Made by a program: the position numbers and the translations under genes. From Rachycentron canadum (lineage: Eukaryota > Chordata > Actinopteri > Carangiformes > Rachycentridae): a stretch of 64,000 bases of DNA. The stretch covers positions 259,807 through 323,806 of the forward strand of contig CM076668.1 of assembly GCA_038496675.1 (NCBI GenBank). Direction: 5' to 3'. The notes below the pieces were generated by a model. The model worked only from the letters and a program-made list of their open reading frames with translations, ran no database searches and was not told the origin of the DNA. How positions within the stretch are numbered: position 1 is the stretch's first letter; every line of letters begins with the position of its first letter. Positions 13,181-24,159 of the stretch are shown piece by piece.

Positions 13181-13260
13181 CCACTGCGCGGAACCTCTTA
13201 CAATTTTGTTTCCGCTCGGTTTACAACAAAGTGACTCTTCCGGTTACTTCCGGGCCGATG
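13181..13260 (+). promoter_or_regulatory. bms1: bms1 promoter region, TATA-less, ETS-type motifs
   Basis: No TATA box is visible. Two ETS-family type motifs lie close together, TCTTCCGGT at 13,236-13,244 and ACTTCCGGG at 13,246-13,254, in a locally CpG-containing stretch. This pattern is usual for ubiquitously expressed ribosome-biogenesis genes. The start of transcription is inferred to lie within or just after these motifs. Confidence 0.6.
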
Positions 13261-13321
13261 GTGAGGGCACACACGTGAGAAAGCAACAGCCTCACCGGGA
13301 GCAGACCGCCGCTGTGTGCAG
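13255..13321 (+). other. bms1: bms1 5' untranslated exon (inferred)
   Basis: A good splice donor, CAG followed by GTACGG, ends this stretch at 13,321, and the first coding exon with its own acceptor lies about 160 bp downstream. The 5' limit is approximate. Confidence 0.5.
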
Positions 13322-13490
13322 GTACGGACTCTAATGCTGTGTGTTTGTCGTTTAGATGTCGTGTAGCTGTCGTGTAGCTGTCCTGTATATGTTGTGGAGC
13401 TGTTGTGTAGCTGGGGCTTAGTTCAGGGGATGGGGCTGCTGTTGCTGCTGCGACATGACATGTTGCTTGTTTTGTGCTGAAGAGGACAGG

Positions 13491-13663
13491 ATGGACGGAA
13501 AGGTTAAGGAACAGAAGCGACATCAGCAGAAGCACAGCGGACCCAAGGCGGAGAGGAAGAAGCTCAGGAAGCAGGGAGGCTCCACGGAGGAGGATGAACG
13601 CAAACGCAACCCCAAAGCATTTGCAGTGCAGTCTGCCGTCCGCATGTCCAAGACCTTCCACAG
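13491..13663 (+). CDS. bms1: bms1 coding exon 1 (residues 1-58)
   Basis: It encodes a Lys/Arg-rich nucleolar-type N-terminus and the signature KRNPKAFAVQSAVRM. The acceptor is one of three close AG dinucleotides between 13,482 and 13,489. The donor GTCAGC follows phase 2. Confidence 0.93.
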
Positions 13664-15836
13664 GTCAGCTGACGTCTCCTATTGGCTTCACTCTGTGAGG
13701 CAGACAGAGTGCACACCCCAGCGCATCCTGAGGTCACATGGTGACCCTTGGTCTCACCACCAGTCAGGAATGAACATTTGACATAATTACACTAATCAAT
13801 GAATACATCACAAAAACAATTAATAATCAAAGTCAATTCAACACAAACAGACTAAACAGAATAACAAAGCTTTTAACAATATTGCTGAAGTATTAAATCC
13901 CTGGGCCACCGCTGCACCAGGTCTGGTCCAAATCACTTCCTCTGGAGGTTGATGGAGGTAACTCGTGTTGTCTGTGTGTTTCTTCAGGGCCCAGGACATA
14001 AAGACCAAAAAACATCACATACCCCTTGTGGACCGGACCCCCCTGGAAGCTCCTCCAGTTGTGATTGTAGTTGTTGGGCCCCCCAAGGTGGGAAAAAGCA
14101 CTCTCATTCGCTGCCTGATCAAAAACTTCACCCGGCAGAAGCTGGGGGACATATGTGGACCTGTGACCATCGTGTCTGGTGAGTGACCCATCCCATCAGT
14201 GTACTGACTCAGTCACTCTGCAGCTGCTTGTTTAGAAATGTTCCTTTTGCTTCCATTAGTTTTAGTCAGTGAAAGACTTGAACCATCATGTTGCTCGAGA
14301 CTGTGACACTGGATACATGTCTGCCTTCAGCCCTTCCTCTTCCTCCAGTGCACCTTCCTCTTCTATGTATCTGGATCACCAGAAATCTCCTACTCAGACT
14401 CCTACTTCATGTAGCCTCTTCAGCTCTGGCAACCCAGTCATTGCTGGCGGAGGTAAAATGTGTCACTGCACCAGTGCCACAGCAAGTTGTCACAGCCTCA
14501 GATTTAAAACACTGGTTGTGAAATCTAGAGAGATTCAGCTGCAGCTGATGTTTGATCAGCATGGTTTCCAGATGATCCTGTACATGAGCTGCTCCAGCTT
14601 CACCGCCTGCTTCTCTTCTCCAGGAAAGAAGCGCCGCCTCACCTTCATGGAGTGTAACAATGACATCAACACTATGATCGACCTTGCCAAAGTCGCTGAC
14701 CTGGTGAGTTTCCAGATGTGATGAGGGACGTGTGAAGCTTTTAACTTCAAACAGTAAATGAGCTTGAAGATGAAGACGTATTATTGATGATGATGATGAA
14801 GCTCATTTTTGTTTCTTCTCTCCAGGTTTTGATGTTGATCGACGCCAGCTTTGGCTTTGAGATGGAGACGTTTGAGTTTCTCAACATTTGTCAGGTGCAC
14901 GGCTTTCCTCGTATCATGGGTGTACTGACACATCTGGACTCATTCAAGAACAACAAGACTCTGAGGAAGACCAAGAAAAACCTCAAACATCGCTTCTGGA
15001 CTGAGGTCTACCAGGTAAACATGGGCCCAGAGCATGCTGTCCCCTGATCTTATTCACATGGTGCCTTTTTATTTTCCATGTGTGTTGTGTTTGAACTCTA
15101 GGGGGCCAAGCTCTTCTATCTGTCTGGGATGGTGTACGGTGAATACCAGAGCCAGGAGGTGAAGAACCTGGGCCGCTTCATCTCTGTCATGAAGTTTCGC
15201 CCTCTGGTGTGGCAGACCTCCCATCCTTATGTGTTGGTGGACCGGTGAGTGGGGCTGGGGCAGTCTGCGCTCCACCCATCAGTCTGGTGTAATACTTTAC
15301 TTTGTGCCCAGCGATCTGCTGTCATCTCACTGTTCCACTCTGCACTCACACAGTATGGAGGACTTGACTGACCCTGAGAGGGTGAGGACAGAACCCAAGT
15401 GTGACCGGACTGTGTCACTCTACGGCTACCTGAGAGGGACATATTTGAAAAATAAAGGCCAGGTCCATGTCCCAGGTACATGTGCACAGAGCTGCTTACC
15501 TTTCCTTGTGTGGAGAGACTGTGAGTCTGTCATAGCTCAGGTTCAGTGGACTTGTTTCACATTTCGGTGTAGGAGGACCAGCTCCGAGGTGGTCCTTACA
15601 ATATTTACCTGGGAAGTGTGTGAAATATGTTGTGTTCTCTGCAGGTGTGGGGGACTTTCAGGTGGCAGATGTGAACTTCCTGCCTGATCCATGTCCTCTA
15701 CCAGATGCTCAGAAGAAGAGAGCGCTAAACGAGAAGGAGCGCCTGCTCTATGCACCTATGGCTGGGGTCGGGGGGGTTGTGTATGACAAAGATGCAGTGT
15801 ACATCAACCTTCCTGCCAACCATGTCAACCAGCAGG

Positions 15837-15934
<98 letters not shown>

Positions 15935-18900
15935 TTTTGCAGCAGTCACTACAAGAGTCACTAAGTTACTTTTTCTCAACCAGCAAGTTGTTTTTTTTTT
16001 TTTTTCTTCTTGATTGGAAATGACACAAGCGTCTCCCAAAAGATAAGACGATGTACAAGAGGCATCATTGTGGAAAATATTTCTCAGCTTTTATTTACAT
16101 TTGAACAAAAAGTGGCATGTCCAAAATTATTCATACCCTTTGCAAACTGTCACAGTCTATGGGAAAATTCAAAGTTCTATACGATTCCAAATAGTCCAAG
16201 CTGTTCTAAAGCATCCCAATTACCCCGATTCATTGGGAATGGCTGTTTTAATCAACTCAACAGGTAAAAAACAGCAGAATCGGGGTAATTAGGATGCTTT
16301 AGAACAGCTTGGACTATTTAATTGTATATAACTTTGAATTTTCCCATAGACTGTGACAGTTTGCAAAGGGTACTAATAATTTTGGACATGCTACTTTTTG
16401 TTCAAATGTAAATAAAAGCTGAGAAACAATTTTTTTCCACAATGATGCCTCTTGTACATCGTCTTATCTTCTGGGAGACCCCTGTGTCATTTTCAATCAA
16501 GAAAAAAACTTGCTGGTTGAGTAAAAGTAACTTTAAGTCAAGATTTGCCTGGGGTATGAATAATTTCAGGCTTAACTGTATGTCTGGTGTGTGTTGATCG
16601 TTTTGTTCTGCAGGAGGATGTGCGGCCCACCACAGAACTGGTCCAGTCTCTCATCGACGCACACGCCACTCTGGATGCAAAGATGGCTGCCAGTAAAGTG
16701 TCTCTGTTCAGCGGCTCGGCCACCCTGGACCCCACAGGCTTTGACCAGCAGGGCGGGTGAGAGACCACACAGCCCCAGTCTCTCTCTTCTCTTTACAACT
16801 ACACATGTAGCTGAAATGAGCCTAGTTTATACTTTTTGTCCCATTCACTCAGACTGTTCATGTTCCTCTTTATCGTGCTCAGTGTGTTGTTCTAGTTTGT
16901 AAATGTTCTAGTCCTGCTTGTCTTTTCCAGAGAAAAGGAGAGTCCCCATGAGGAGCGGGTTTGGGATCCCAGCACACAGAGAGAGAGGAGGGCAGTGTTC
17001 TTCGCTGAGGAGGAGGTTATTGATGACAGCGGTTCCAGTGATGATGAGGATGGCGGCAATGAGGACACTGACCAGGAGGAGGAAGAAGAGGACGAGGATG
17101 AGGATAACCTTTCCACATTTCTCAAAGAGGCAAGAGCCCAATGTGAAGGGACAGAGAAGATTGCAGCAGGTGGCACCCCGTCAGTGAAGAGGCAGAAACT
17201 AGAGGAACAGAGCGGAGGGCAGGAAATGACCACCGAGCTCCTGGCTTTTGCTGACAGTGAAGATGACCTGGAGTTGAGTGAAGAGGAGGGAGGTGAAAAG
17301 GGGGAGGCTGTGAGAGCAGGAGACTCTGGACACTGTTCTGAGGAGGATGAAGAAGAGAGTGATGAGGAAGATGAAAAAGAGTCTGATGATGAATCCATGG
17401 AACTCCTCTTCCATGGTGCTGCTGAACCCCCAGTAAAGAAACAAATGTTGTGTGAGGAAGAGGAAGAGCAGGGTGAGTAGAAAGCTGTGTGTGTTGCTGC
17501 ATTACATCATTACATCTGCATTACAGCTGCTTCCTGTACAGCGAGTGAGCTGGTATGAGGAAGACTTTGAACTGTGATCACAAGTCAACCAGGTTCCTAA
17601 ATTCTGGACCAGGGTCCAGATCTTACTGGTCATTCACTTAAGTACAGAAGCCTTGAAAGGCAAGTGAATTTTTAAGTTACACAGTTACCACAGTGAGATC
17701 ACAAGATCAAAATGATTAGTTTGCATTTTCTCATGATTTAAAGATTAAACATAAACTTCACAGGGTCACTGCAACATCCAATAAAATTCATATTGGTAGA
17801 ATAACTTTTCCCATATCAACAAGAAAAAGTTACAAACCTGCTTCTTGTGGCCTTGGTAAGCTGGGGTAGGATGCAACTTCCTGTTGTTGAAGGGATTACA
17901 ACATTAAAGTCCCAAAGTTGTCATATCTAGATGGTTGCACCTATTTTGACAGAATAATTCAAATAACCTTTTGAAAAGTTAAAGTGTATGTATGTGTATA
18001 TATGTTTTGAAAAGTTAAAGTGTGTGTGTTTTTCCTCCACTCGACCCTGCTGTCTTTTCTGTGTGTTTCATCTTTCAGACTCAGGTCCTCTACCAGAGGC
18101 CTGGGTGCTAAAGGGTTCACTACTCCTGCCTCCACTTTCCACATCCTTTCTAGATCTTCTCTCACCCCTTGGGTTGAACTGATGACATGGAATTGGGTTG
18201 TGTAATTGGGTTGTGCTGTTGAGGATGTTTGCACTCTGATCAAGAACGGTTCTTTCTCTTTCCTCAGGCGCTCTGAGGTGGAAGGATGATCTGCAAAAGA
18301 AAGCATCAGAGGTGTTTCTACGGCAAAAACAAGCTGCTCCGAATCTGAGAAAACTGGTTTATGGTTCAGGTATTAATGGTTAGGGTTCTCTCAGTATAGA
18401 TCAGGCACAGGGTGGTTTTTGGAGGCTGTAGTCTTAGCAGTTGTCTCTTATTCTGTCCACCACATTTTTATCAATGAACATATGTTGAATAAGAAACAGC
18501 TCTGAGAGCTGGTAAACAGTAGCACATGGTACAGTGGCATGTACCTAACACACAGTGGAATAACCTGCTGCCTGCTCTCTTCAGTTGTAGAGGCAGATAA
18601 TTCTGAGGATGAGGAGGAAGAGTTGGGAGGGCTGTTTCGTGTAAGCCGTCCTCAGAAGAGTAAAAGGGTCAAGGCAAATGATGTGGACTGCTCACGTTTC
18701 AACCCTGACACCTCCCACGACTGGGACCTTGAGGAGGTGGCATCATTTCTAACCCTGCTCCATGTTAATGTCTAATGTGTTGATGTGAAAAGAAAAGATT
18801 TGACATTAAACTTCAACACTTACACACTGTGATGATTCTTCCAGATGTTAAGCTCCATCAGGGACTGCTTTGTGACTGGGAAGTGGGAGGAAGGCCAAGA

Positions 18901-21900
18901 TGCAGCCACACTACTGAAGGAGGATGGTAGGGGGGATGTTTGAAAGGTTCACTGAGAATATTGTTGGGGGGGATGGGTTGCAGGAAAGACTCATTATATG
19001 TTTTGTGTTGCTTTGACCAGAGGCGCTGTATGGAGACTTTGAGGATTTGGAAACGGGTGAAGTCCACCAAGTCCAGCCTGGGCAGCAGAGACCAGCCGAG
19101 GTGCGTTCACTGACTGGTTTCCTTGAGTGTGTGTTTGTGCAGACTGGACAGAGCTCAGTATCTCACTGTAGTTAGAGAAGAAAACATTCTGTGAAAATGT
19201 CCAGATACCTGACAGTATGTTCTGCTGATGGACACATGGAGGAGCAGTGAGTTTGTAATCTGTACTCTCAACTCATTCATTCTCCTAATGTCCTTAGCAA
19301 TATGATACATTGTCTTGTAACCAGCAGAATAGTGGGGAAGAGGAGGAGGATGAAGCTGAGGAGACTCTGGTCAAGGTGGATGATGAGGAGGTCCAGAAGA
19401 ACAAGCGGCTGGAGAAGAAGCGCAGACTGAAGGAGCGGTTTGACGCAGAGTATGACGATGGAGACGCCACTTACTTTGATGACCTGAAGGAGGAGATGCA
19501 GAAGCAGGCAGAGGTCGACTGTTCTACAAATGACCCATACATACATACACCCCACCGCAATGAGATAAGATGTTAATCACTGATCCTGATGTTGTTGTAA
19601 CTGATCATTCTAGCTCATGTCTTGGTATGTTCTGTCTCTCAGCTGAACAGGGTAGAGTTTGAGGATGAGGACGATGAGACCAGAGTGCATTACGAAGGCT
19701 TCCGGCCAGGAATGTATGTCAGATTAGAAATCTCCTCTGTCCCCTGTGAATTTGTCACCACCTTTGATCCTCATTACCCCATCATCCTGGGAGGTCTGAG
19801 CTCCAGTGAAGGCAACATAGGATACCTGCAGGTATCCCCATCATACCATAACAGCCACTGAACCAGGCTTATGTCAGGGTAGTGCTTCAAAGAAGGAAAC
19901 GCAAGTCGATCTGTTTCTGTCTCTGTGCGCGTGAATGTGTGTGTTTGTGTGTCAGATGCGACTGAAGAAACACCGTTGGTATGAGCGCATCCTGAAGACA
20001 CGGGACCCCCTCATCCTGTCCTTAGGATGGAGACGCTTCCAGACCATCCCCCTTTACCACATTGAGGATCACAATGGACGCCACCGCCTGCTCAAATACA
20101 CACCGCAGCACATGCACTGCGGAGCATCCATCTGGGGTGAGACACAGCTAAAGCTTCCGGCTTGCTGGTGTGTGAGTGGTATTTCACACAAAACAACAAT
20201 CCTCCATATTTCACATCAGAACATATTCATGGAGTATTATTAAAGTTCTTCTAGATAAGTGAGACTTGAACCATGTGAAAGCAAGTCCAGATCCCACGTT
20301 GGTTTTTCAACTGGTCAACTATGGACAGAAGCACAGAGGTGGAGCCCAGAATCTGAAGTGACTTTTTCTAGATCACAGGCCTTATGAGTCATTTTGACCA
20401 CAAGACCTGTGAGCCATTAGAGGTGGCTTCCTAAAACAACAGAGTAATTTCTTATTCTATAATTAGATGCAAGTTCCAGTTTAGAAGTCTGCTCCAGAGT
20501 CTTGTCTAATGTGATCTCCTCTTTGATAATAAGTGGTATTCTGTCTCATTGAAGGTCCCATCACACCCCAGGGCACTGGGTTCCTGGCTGTGCAGTCAGT
20601 AGCAGGAACAAAAGTGAGTCTTACTCTCTCATTAGTGCATTTAAATCACTGTCATCACAGTTGAAGATTTCTTAAGTTGACTTTGAGTTCTTGTCTTCTC
20701 TCTGCAGGCTAACTTCCGTATTGCAGCCACAGGTGTGATCCTGGATCTTGATAAATCAGTGACCATAGTGAAGAAACTCAAACTCATTGGGTACCCCTAC
20801 AAGATCTTTAAGAACACGTGCTTCATTAAGGTAGGGAACACCAGCCTGGATTGACCCTGACCTGCAGCAGTCTTGTTTCCCCTAAGAGAAAATGATCTGT
20901 GCCATTAAATGAAGAAGACAGATCTATTACAATAAAAGTCTTCTTGACAAATAAAGCCTCATTAATGCTCCCACTAACAGGTCCCTTCATGACATCTCTG
21001 CTCACAGGGCATGTTCAACACAGTGCTGGAGGTAGCTAAATTTGAAGGCGCTTCTGTACGAACAGTGTCAGGGGTCAGAGGTCAGATCAAGAAGGCATTG
21101 TCTACACCACCAGGATCCTACAGAGCCACCTTTGAGGACCGCCTGCTCATGAGTGGTAAGTGCCCGCTCTGTTGTGTTGCTTCCTGCAGATGTTGGTCAG
21201 TTGAACTTTGTGTGAATAAAGATGGATATGGCATGAGGTTAAATGTGCTGTTGTATGTGTGACTCTCAGGTACATGTCATGATGAGGTTGATGTGCACTT
21301 CAATAACCATGTCCTGCTGCTGATGGTGAAGTTCAGAAATGATTACTCAAACACAAAGCACTTTAGTACGTGATGACTTGTGCCTTGTGGTTCATGATGT
21401 TGTGGGTAAAGCAAAGCATGTTGAAATGGGCAGCATAGTGGAGCTACTGTTGATGATTAATGATAACTATAACAATAATAAATTAATCCATCTGGTGAAA
21501 AACAACACAAACATGAATGGTGAAAAACTAAAAAAGTAGAACTAACAAATCTATAAAAAGAATTAATTATTACAATAATTACAAGAATAATCTTGAGTTG
21601 ATCTTCTTGCACTTATTTAGAAGATTAAGTAGCACTATATATGACATGAAGGTGTCCTGCCCTGAAGCCTCATTTATGTCCTTCACTGTCAGTCACTTTG
21701 GATAAACATGTCTGGCAGATGAGTAAATGTCATGTGAACTGTATTTTATTTGTTAGTGCTCTGGCCTGGGGTAGCCCATAGAGAGTTAGGGTTGGATGTA
21801 TTGAGCAAACCAATCCAGAAATGCAGCTCACATCAGCCTGAACAGCCAGAACAGGAGGGGACATGGTTTGTACCAAGTTTGATGATGGTTGAATGAAGTG

Positions 21901-23760
21901 TGTAGAAGAGGTCTAAAGTATGTTAAAATGGCAGAAATCTATGGTGTGGCCTGATGATGTCTTCTGCATCATCCACTGAATGCATAGACACCACCATTTG
22001 TCTTCACACCTCATGGCTGCAGGAATGAGTAATATTTTGAGCTTATTTGTCAGCACATGTTGGCACTGTCCGTACCACAGATATAAGGAAGCTGCTCAAT
22101 AAGTTTCAGTCATATAGCTTTTTATAGTTATTGATGTTTATAGATATTGATCATATCTGATGGGGCTTGCGACAGACACTGTTCCCTTGGCTAATTGTAG
22201 CATTAAGATGTAAAATCAGCTGTTTCTTTGTAAGACTGATCAGGCTTTGACAACATAATGATGATGCTGATAGCACAGGTGACATGGTTTTAAAGTCAGT
22301 TTGAACATGAACTGGACAACAACTAATCAGCTACAGAGACACATTTTTCATTGACTTGGGTCCTAATGAATGGAACTACACTACTAACCCAATCAGCAGT
22401 AAGTAATAAGTTTCTTCTTTCAATTTATTCACACAGACAATAAAAACATGGAACATTTAATCACATTAAAGAATGCTCATAAACAGTGGCTGTAGTTTAG
22501 CCTGAACTGTATCAATCTGTACATTTGTATGTCTGCCTGATGAGTGACACCAATATCACTTCAAGTGGGATGTAGAGGTGGAAAGATTCCCATCTACTCT
22601 GCTTCTTCAACAGTCACTTTGAGTTCCAGTTGTAATTAGAGAATGATGATATTGTTATCTATATACTGATGTGTTTTGCTGTGTGTGTGCGTGACTGTGT
22701 TGTGCAGACATTGTGTTCCTGCGCTCCTGGTACCCAGTGTCCATTCCTCAGCTCTACAACCCTGTCACCTCTCTGCTGCTGCCTGTCGGTCAGAAGGACA
22801 GCTGGGCTGGCATGAGGACCCTGGGGCAGCTCAAACATGACCTGGGCATCCGCAACAAACCTAACACGGACTCTCTGTACAAGGTAGACTGTCGATGTGT
22901 TAACCTGAGGAATTCAGAAAAAGATTTAACTCCAGTCCAGTGTGAGGATTTGCTGTTTTTAAAGACATTTTCACTCTATTCAGGTGTTTTATAAAGCAAG
23001 TGATTAACTGAAGAAAGTATAATCATTAGTTACAGCCTTGAATAGATGTCATATCCAGCAGCATTCATTAGACAAAGCCTAAATTCTTGTTATCCTAAAC
23101 ATGTAAACACTTGTTGTCTTCCCTTCAGCCGGTAGCTCGAGCCCAAAGGCACTTCAACCCCCTCCACATCCCCAAGGAGCTGCAGAAGGCCCTGCCCTTC
23201 AAGAGCAAACCCAAACAGCAGCAACCCAAAGGAAAGACGCCCAGAGACCTGCAGCGCCCCAGTGTGATCAGAGAGCCCCACGAAAGGAAGGTGGGAAAAG
23301 AGTCTGGACTCTTAGTGCTGCAGCGAATCAGCATCAGCCTTGGTTGTGTTCCACTGTAACTGAGCACTGGTCTGACCATTCACACAGTAAATGGTGACGT
23401 GGTAGAACTGGCCAAAATCATGAAAAAGCCATTTTGTTGTGGATTTGATCTGCCTACATGGTGACCATGTACTGCTCCCTGCAGAGAAACTCAACTTCAC
23501 AGCATGTTTGTATTCTTGTCTGGTTCCTTTAGGTGGCAGCCCTGCTCCATGCTCTGAGCACAGTTCACAACCACAAGAGGAAGAAAGCCCACATGGTGCA
23601 GCATGCCAAACACAAGGAGTTCCTGCAGCAGAAGGAGAAACAGGAGGAGGCCAAGCTGAGGAGACAGAAGGAGGCACGGAAAAAACTGTACCGAGTCATG
23701 GGCCAGATGGACCAGAAGAAACAGAGGTCCAGTCTACAGGGGGCACCACAGGACACCTGA
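13491..23760 (+). CDS. bms1: Bms1 ribosome biogenesis factor, complete gene, 22 coding exons
   Basis: Bms1 is a nucleolar GTPase of the small-subunit processome; it binds Rcl1 and U3 snoRNP during early 18S rRNA processing. The 22 coding exons listed separately all have AG/GT borders, join in phase, and total 3,672 nt, i.e. 1,223 residues plus TGA, close to human (1,282). Key parts: a basic N-terminus (residues 1-45), the P-loop GPPKVGKST at 88-96, the G4-like THLD at 183-186, a long acidic low-complexity middle (about 430-590), and the conserved C-terminal Bms1/Tsr1 domain (about 800-1,148). The start at 13,491 was chosen because it fits the family N-terminus; an in-frame upstream ATG at 13,455 probably lies before the acceptor. 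The gene looks intact and functional. Confidence 0.98.
13988..14178 (+). CDS. bms1: bms1 coding exon 2, P-loop
   Basis: Residues 58-122. It carries KTKKHHIP and the Walker A loop GPPKVGKST used for GTP binding, then the GPVTIVSG segment. Borders are TTCTTCAG and GTGAGT. Confidence 0.96.
14624..14703 (+). CDS. bms1: bms1 coding exon 3
   Basis: Residues 122-148, KKRRLTFMECNNDINTMIDL onward to AKVADL, the strand leading to the switch region. Borders are CTCCAG and GTGAGT. Confidence 0.95.
14826..15014 (+). CDS. bms1: bms1 coding exon 4, G4 motif
   Basis: Residues 149-211, with LIDASFGFEMETFEFLN and the G4-like THLD. Borders are CTCCAG and GTAAAC. Confidence 0.96.
15102..15244 (+). CDS. bms1: bms1 coding exon 5
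   Basis: Residues 212-259, GAKLFYLSGMVYGEYQ through the VMKFRPLVWQTSHPY segment. The acceptor follows a CTAG and the donor is GTGAGT. Confidence 0.95.
15354..15475 (+). CDS. bms1: bms1 coding exon 6
   Basis: Residues 259-300, MEDLTDPERVRTEPKCDR then the VSLYGYLRG motif. Borders are CACACAG and GTACAT. Confidence 0.94.
15645..15835 (+). CDS. bms1: bms1 coding exon 7
   Basis: Residues 300-363, GVGDFQVADVNFLPDPC through YDKDAVYINLP. The donor GTAGGT runs almost directly into a 92-bp GT microsatellite. Confidence 0.96.
15840..15931. repeat. (GT)n microsatellite at a bms1 splice donor
   Basis: A pure GT tract of about 92 bp starting four bases after the donor of the preceding exon. It is followed by T8GCAG, which has the form of a 3' splice site. 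Confidence 0.97.
15958..16580. mobile_element. Foldback element (MITE-like) with ~270-bp inverted arms
   Basis: The left arm at about 15,962-16,231 is nearly the reverse complement of the right arm at about 16,279-16,540, with a ~47-bp loop between them. Matching landmarks include CTCAACCAGCAAG, GATGTACAAGAGGCATCATT, CAAACTGTCACAGTC and AATTACCCCGATT. The outer right end, GGCTTAACTGTA, looks like a Tc1/mariner terminus; the matching left tip is lost next to the GT repeat. There is no coding capacity, so it is non-autonomous. It lies wholly inside a bms1 intron. Confidence 0.9.
16614..16756 (+). CDS. bms1: bms1 coding exon 8
   Basis: Residues 364-411, EDVRPTTELVQSLIDAHATL then KMAASKVSLFSG. 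Borders are TTCTGCAG and GTGAGA. Confidence 0.94.
16931..17472 (+). CDS. bms1: bms1 coding exon 9, acidic region
   Basis: Residues 411-592. This largest exon starts with a conserved R-RAVFFAEEE-like segment and then has long Asp/Glu/Ser runs, including PAFADSDDDLE-like AFADSEDDLELSEEE and DSGHCSEEDEEESDEE. Such acidic regions are typical of Bms1 and poorly conserved in length. The donor GTGAGT follows phase 1. Confidence 0.95.
18268..18369 (+). CDS. bms1: bms1 coding exon 10
   Basis: Residues 592-626, the conserved GALRWKDDLQKKASEVFLRQ segment followed by APNLRKLVYG. Phase 1 on both sides. The intron before it (17,473-18,267) holds no further exon that I can see; human BMS1 has extra acidic sequence here. 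Confidence 0.94.
18585..18736 (+). CDS. bms1: bms1 coding exon 11
   Basis: Residues 626-676, another acidic run, then ELGGLFRVSRP and VDCSRFNPDTSHDWDLEE. Donor GTGGCA is weaker than its neighbours. Confidence 0.93.
18845..18926 (+). CDS. bms1: bms1 coding exon 12
   Basis: Residues 677-704, MLSSIRDCFVTGKWEEGQDA. Borders are TTCCAG and GTAGGG. Confidence 0.93.
19021..19100 (+). CDS. bms1: bms1 coding exon 13
   Basis: Residues 704-730, the EALYGDFEDLETGE segment conserved in Bms1. Donor GTGCGT. Confidence 0.93.
19298..19513 (+). CDS. bms1: bms1 coding exon 14
   Basis: Residues 731-802, an acidic start, then KKRRLKERFDAEYDDGDATY and FDDLKEEMQKQAE. Acceptor TCCTTAG, donor GTCGAC (unusual after GT but in phase). 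Confidence 0.94.
19643..19831 (+). CDS. bms1: bms1 coding exon 15, start of C-terminal domain
   Basis: Residues 803-865, LNRVEFEDEDDETRVHYEGF then RPGMYVRLEI and CEFVTTFDPHYPIILGGL. This opens the conserved Bms1/Tsr1 carboxyl domain. Confidence 0.96.
19956..20136 (+). CDS. bms1: bms1 coding exon 16
   Basis: Residues 866-926, MRLKKHRWYERILKTRDPLI then GWRRFQTIPLYHIEDHNGR and KYTPQHMHCGA, among the most conserved Bms1 segments. Confidence 0.97.
20555..20613 (+). CDS. bms1: bms1 coding exon 17
   Basis: Residues 926-945, GPITPQGTGFLAVQSVAGTK. A short 59-nt exon; acceptor ATTGAAG, donor GTGAGT. Confidence 0.93.
20708..20830 (+). CDS. bms1: bms1 coding exon 18
   Basis: Residues 946-986, ANFRIAATGVILDLDKS then KKLKLIGYPYKIFKNT. 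Donor GTAGGG. Confidence 0.96.
21008..21155 (+). CDS. bms1: bms1 coding exon 19
   Basis: Residues 987-1,036, GMFNTVLEVAKFEGASVRTV then RGQIKKAL and RATFEDRLLMS. Donor GTAAGT. Confidence 0.96.
21156..22707. other. bms1: Largest bms1 intron, no feature seen
   Basis: 1,552 bp between two well-supported exons. I see no further exon, transposon terminus or snoRNA-like box set. Confidence 0.6.
22708..22883 (+). CDS. bms1: bms1 coding exon 20
   Basis: Residues 1,036-1,094, DIVFLRSWYPVSIPQLYNPV then GMRTLGQLKHDLGI. Acceptor TGTGCAG, donor GTAGAC. Confidence 0.96.
23129..23290 (+). CDS. bms1: bms1 coding exon 21
   Basis: Residues 1,095-1,148, HFNPLHIPKELQKALPFKSK and the IREPHERK motif. Donor GTGGGA. 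Confidence 0.95.
23533..23760 (+). CDS. bms1: bms1 last coding exon and stop
   Basis: Residues 1,149-1,223, VAALLHALSTVHNHKRKKAH then a Lys/Arg/Glu-rich helical tail ending in TGA at 23,758-23,760. Confidence 0.96.
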   Translation: MAALLHALSTVHNHKRKKAHMVQHAKHKEFLQQKEKQEEAKLRRQKEARKKLYRVMGQMDQKKQRSSLQGAPQDT

Positions 23761-23903
23761 CTCTCTGTATCTGGACAATGAGGCAAACCTTGTCTCTCAG
23801 AACTCTGGCAGATTCATTTTCATTGTTTTTTTTTTTTTTCTTAATGTCTTCAAATGAAGATCAGCAAGAAAAAAAATTATTTGATTTCTTTGGAGTTTGT
23901 TTT

Positions 23904-23909
23904 AATAAA
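23904..23909 (+). terminator. bms1: bms1 polyadenylation signal AATAAA
   Basis: Canonical AATAAA about 145 bp after the stop, with a TC-rich downstream stretch. Confidence 0.8.
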
Positions 23910-24159
23910 ACACAATGATCAAAACAGTCTCTTTCCTTCTCCCTGCCTTCCCTCCCTCCTGTAAAAAGGACAAGTATTAATTTTAGGGCTAGTCCTGTCT
24001 AAAATTGTCCATGTCAGATTTCACCTCTGTCATCAGGTGTGAAATTGAGGAGCGTTTTTGGATAGTCTTTAAACTTAATACTATATCATCAAACATTAGA
24101 AGCCGAAACGCTGGCTTACGGTAAAGAAGTCTTCATCAGCGTTATGGTGACGCTTTTAT

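Noticed and set aside
13221..13661. 146-codon minus-strand frame
   Set aside because: Antisense shadow of bms1 coding exon 1 and its promoter.
16892..17398. 168-codon Ser-rich minus-strand frame
   Set aside because: Antisense shadow of the acidic bms1 exon; GAG/GAT codons read backward give Ser and Leu.
17988..18205. Frames in the intron before the exon at 18,268
   Set aside because: They do not continue bms1 in phase and lack similarity to it; the 17,472 donor joins 18,268 in phase without them.
13664..23532. Intronic snoRNAs in bms1
   Set aside because: Ribosome-biogenesis genes often host them, so I looked for paired box C and box D or H/ACA signatures. Isolated GTGATGA matches (for example near 14,717 and 18,830) have no properly spaced CTGA and terminal stem.
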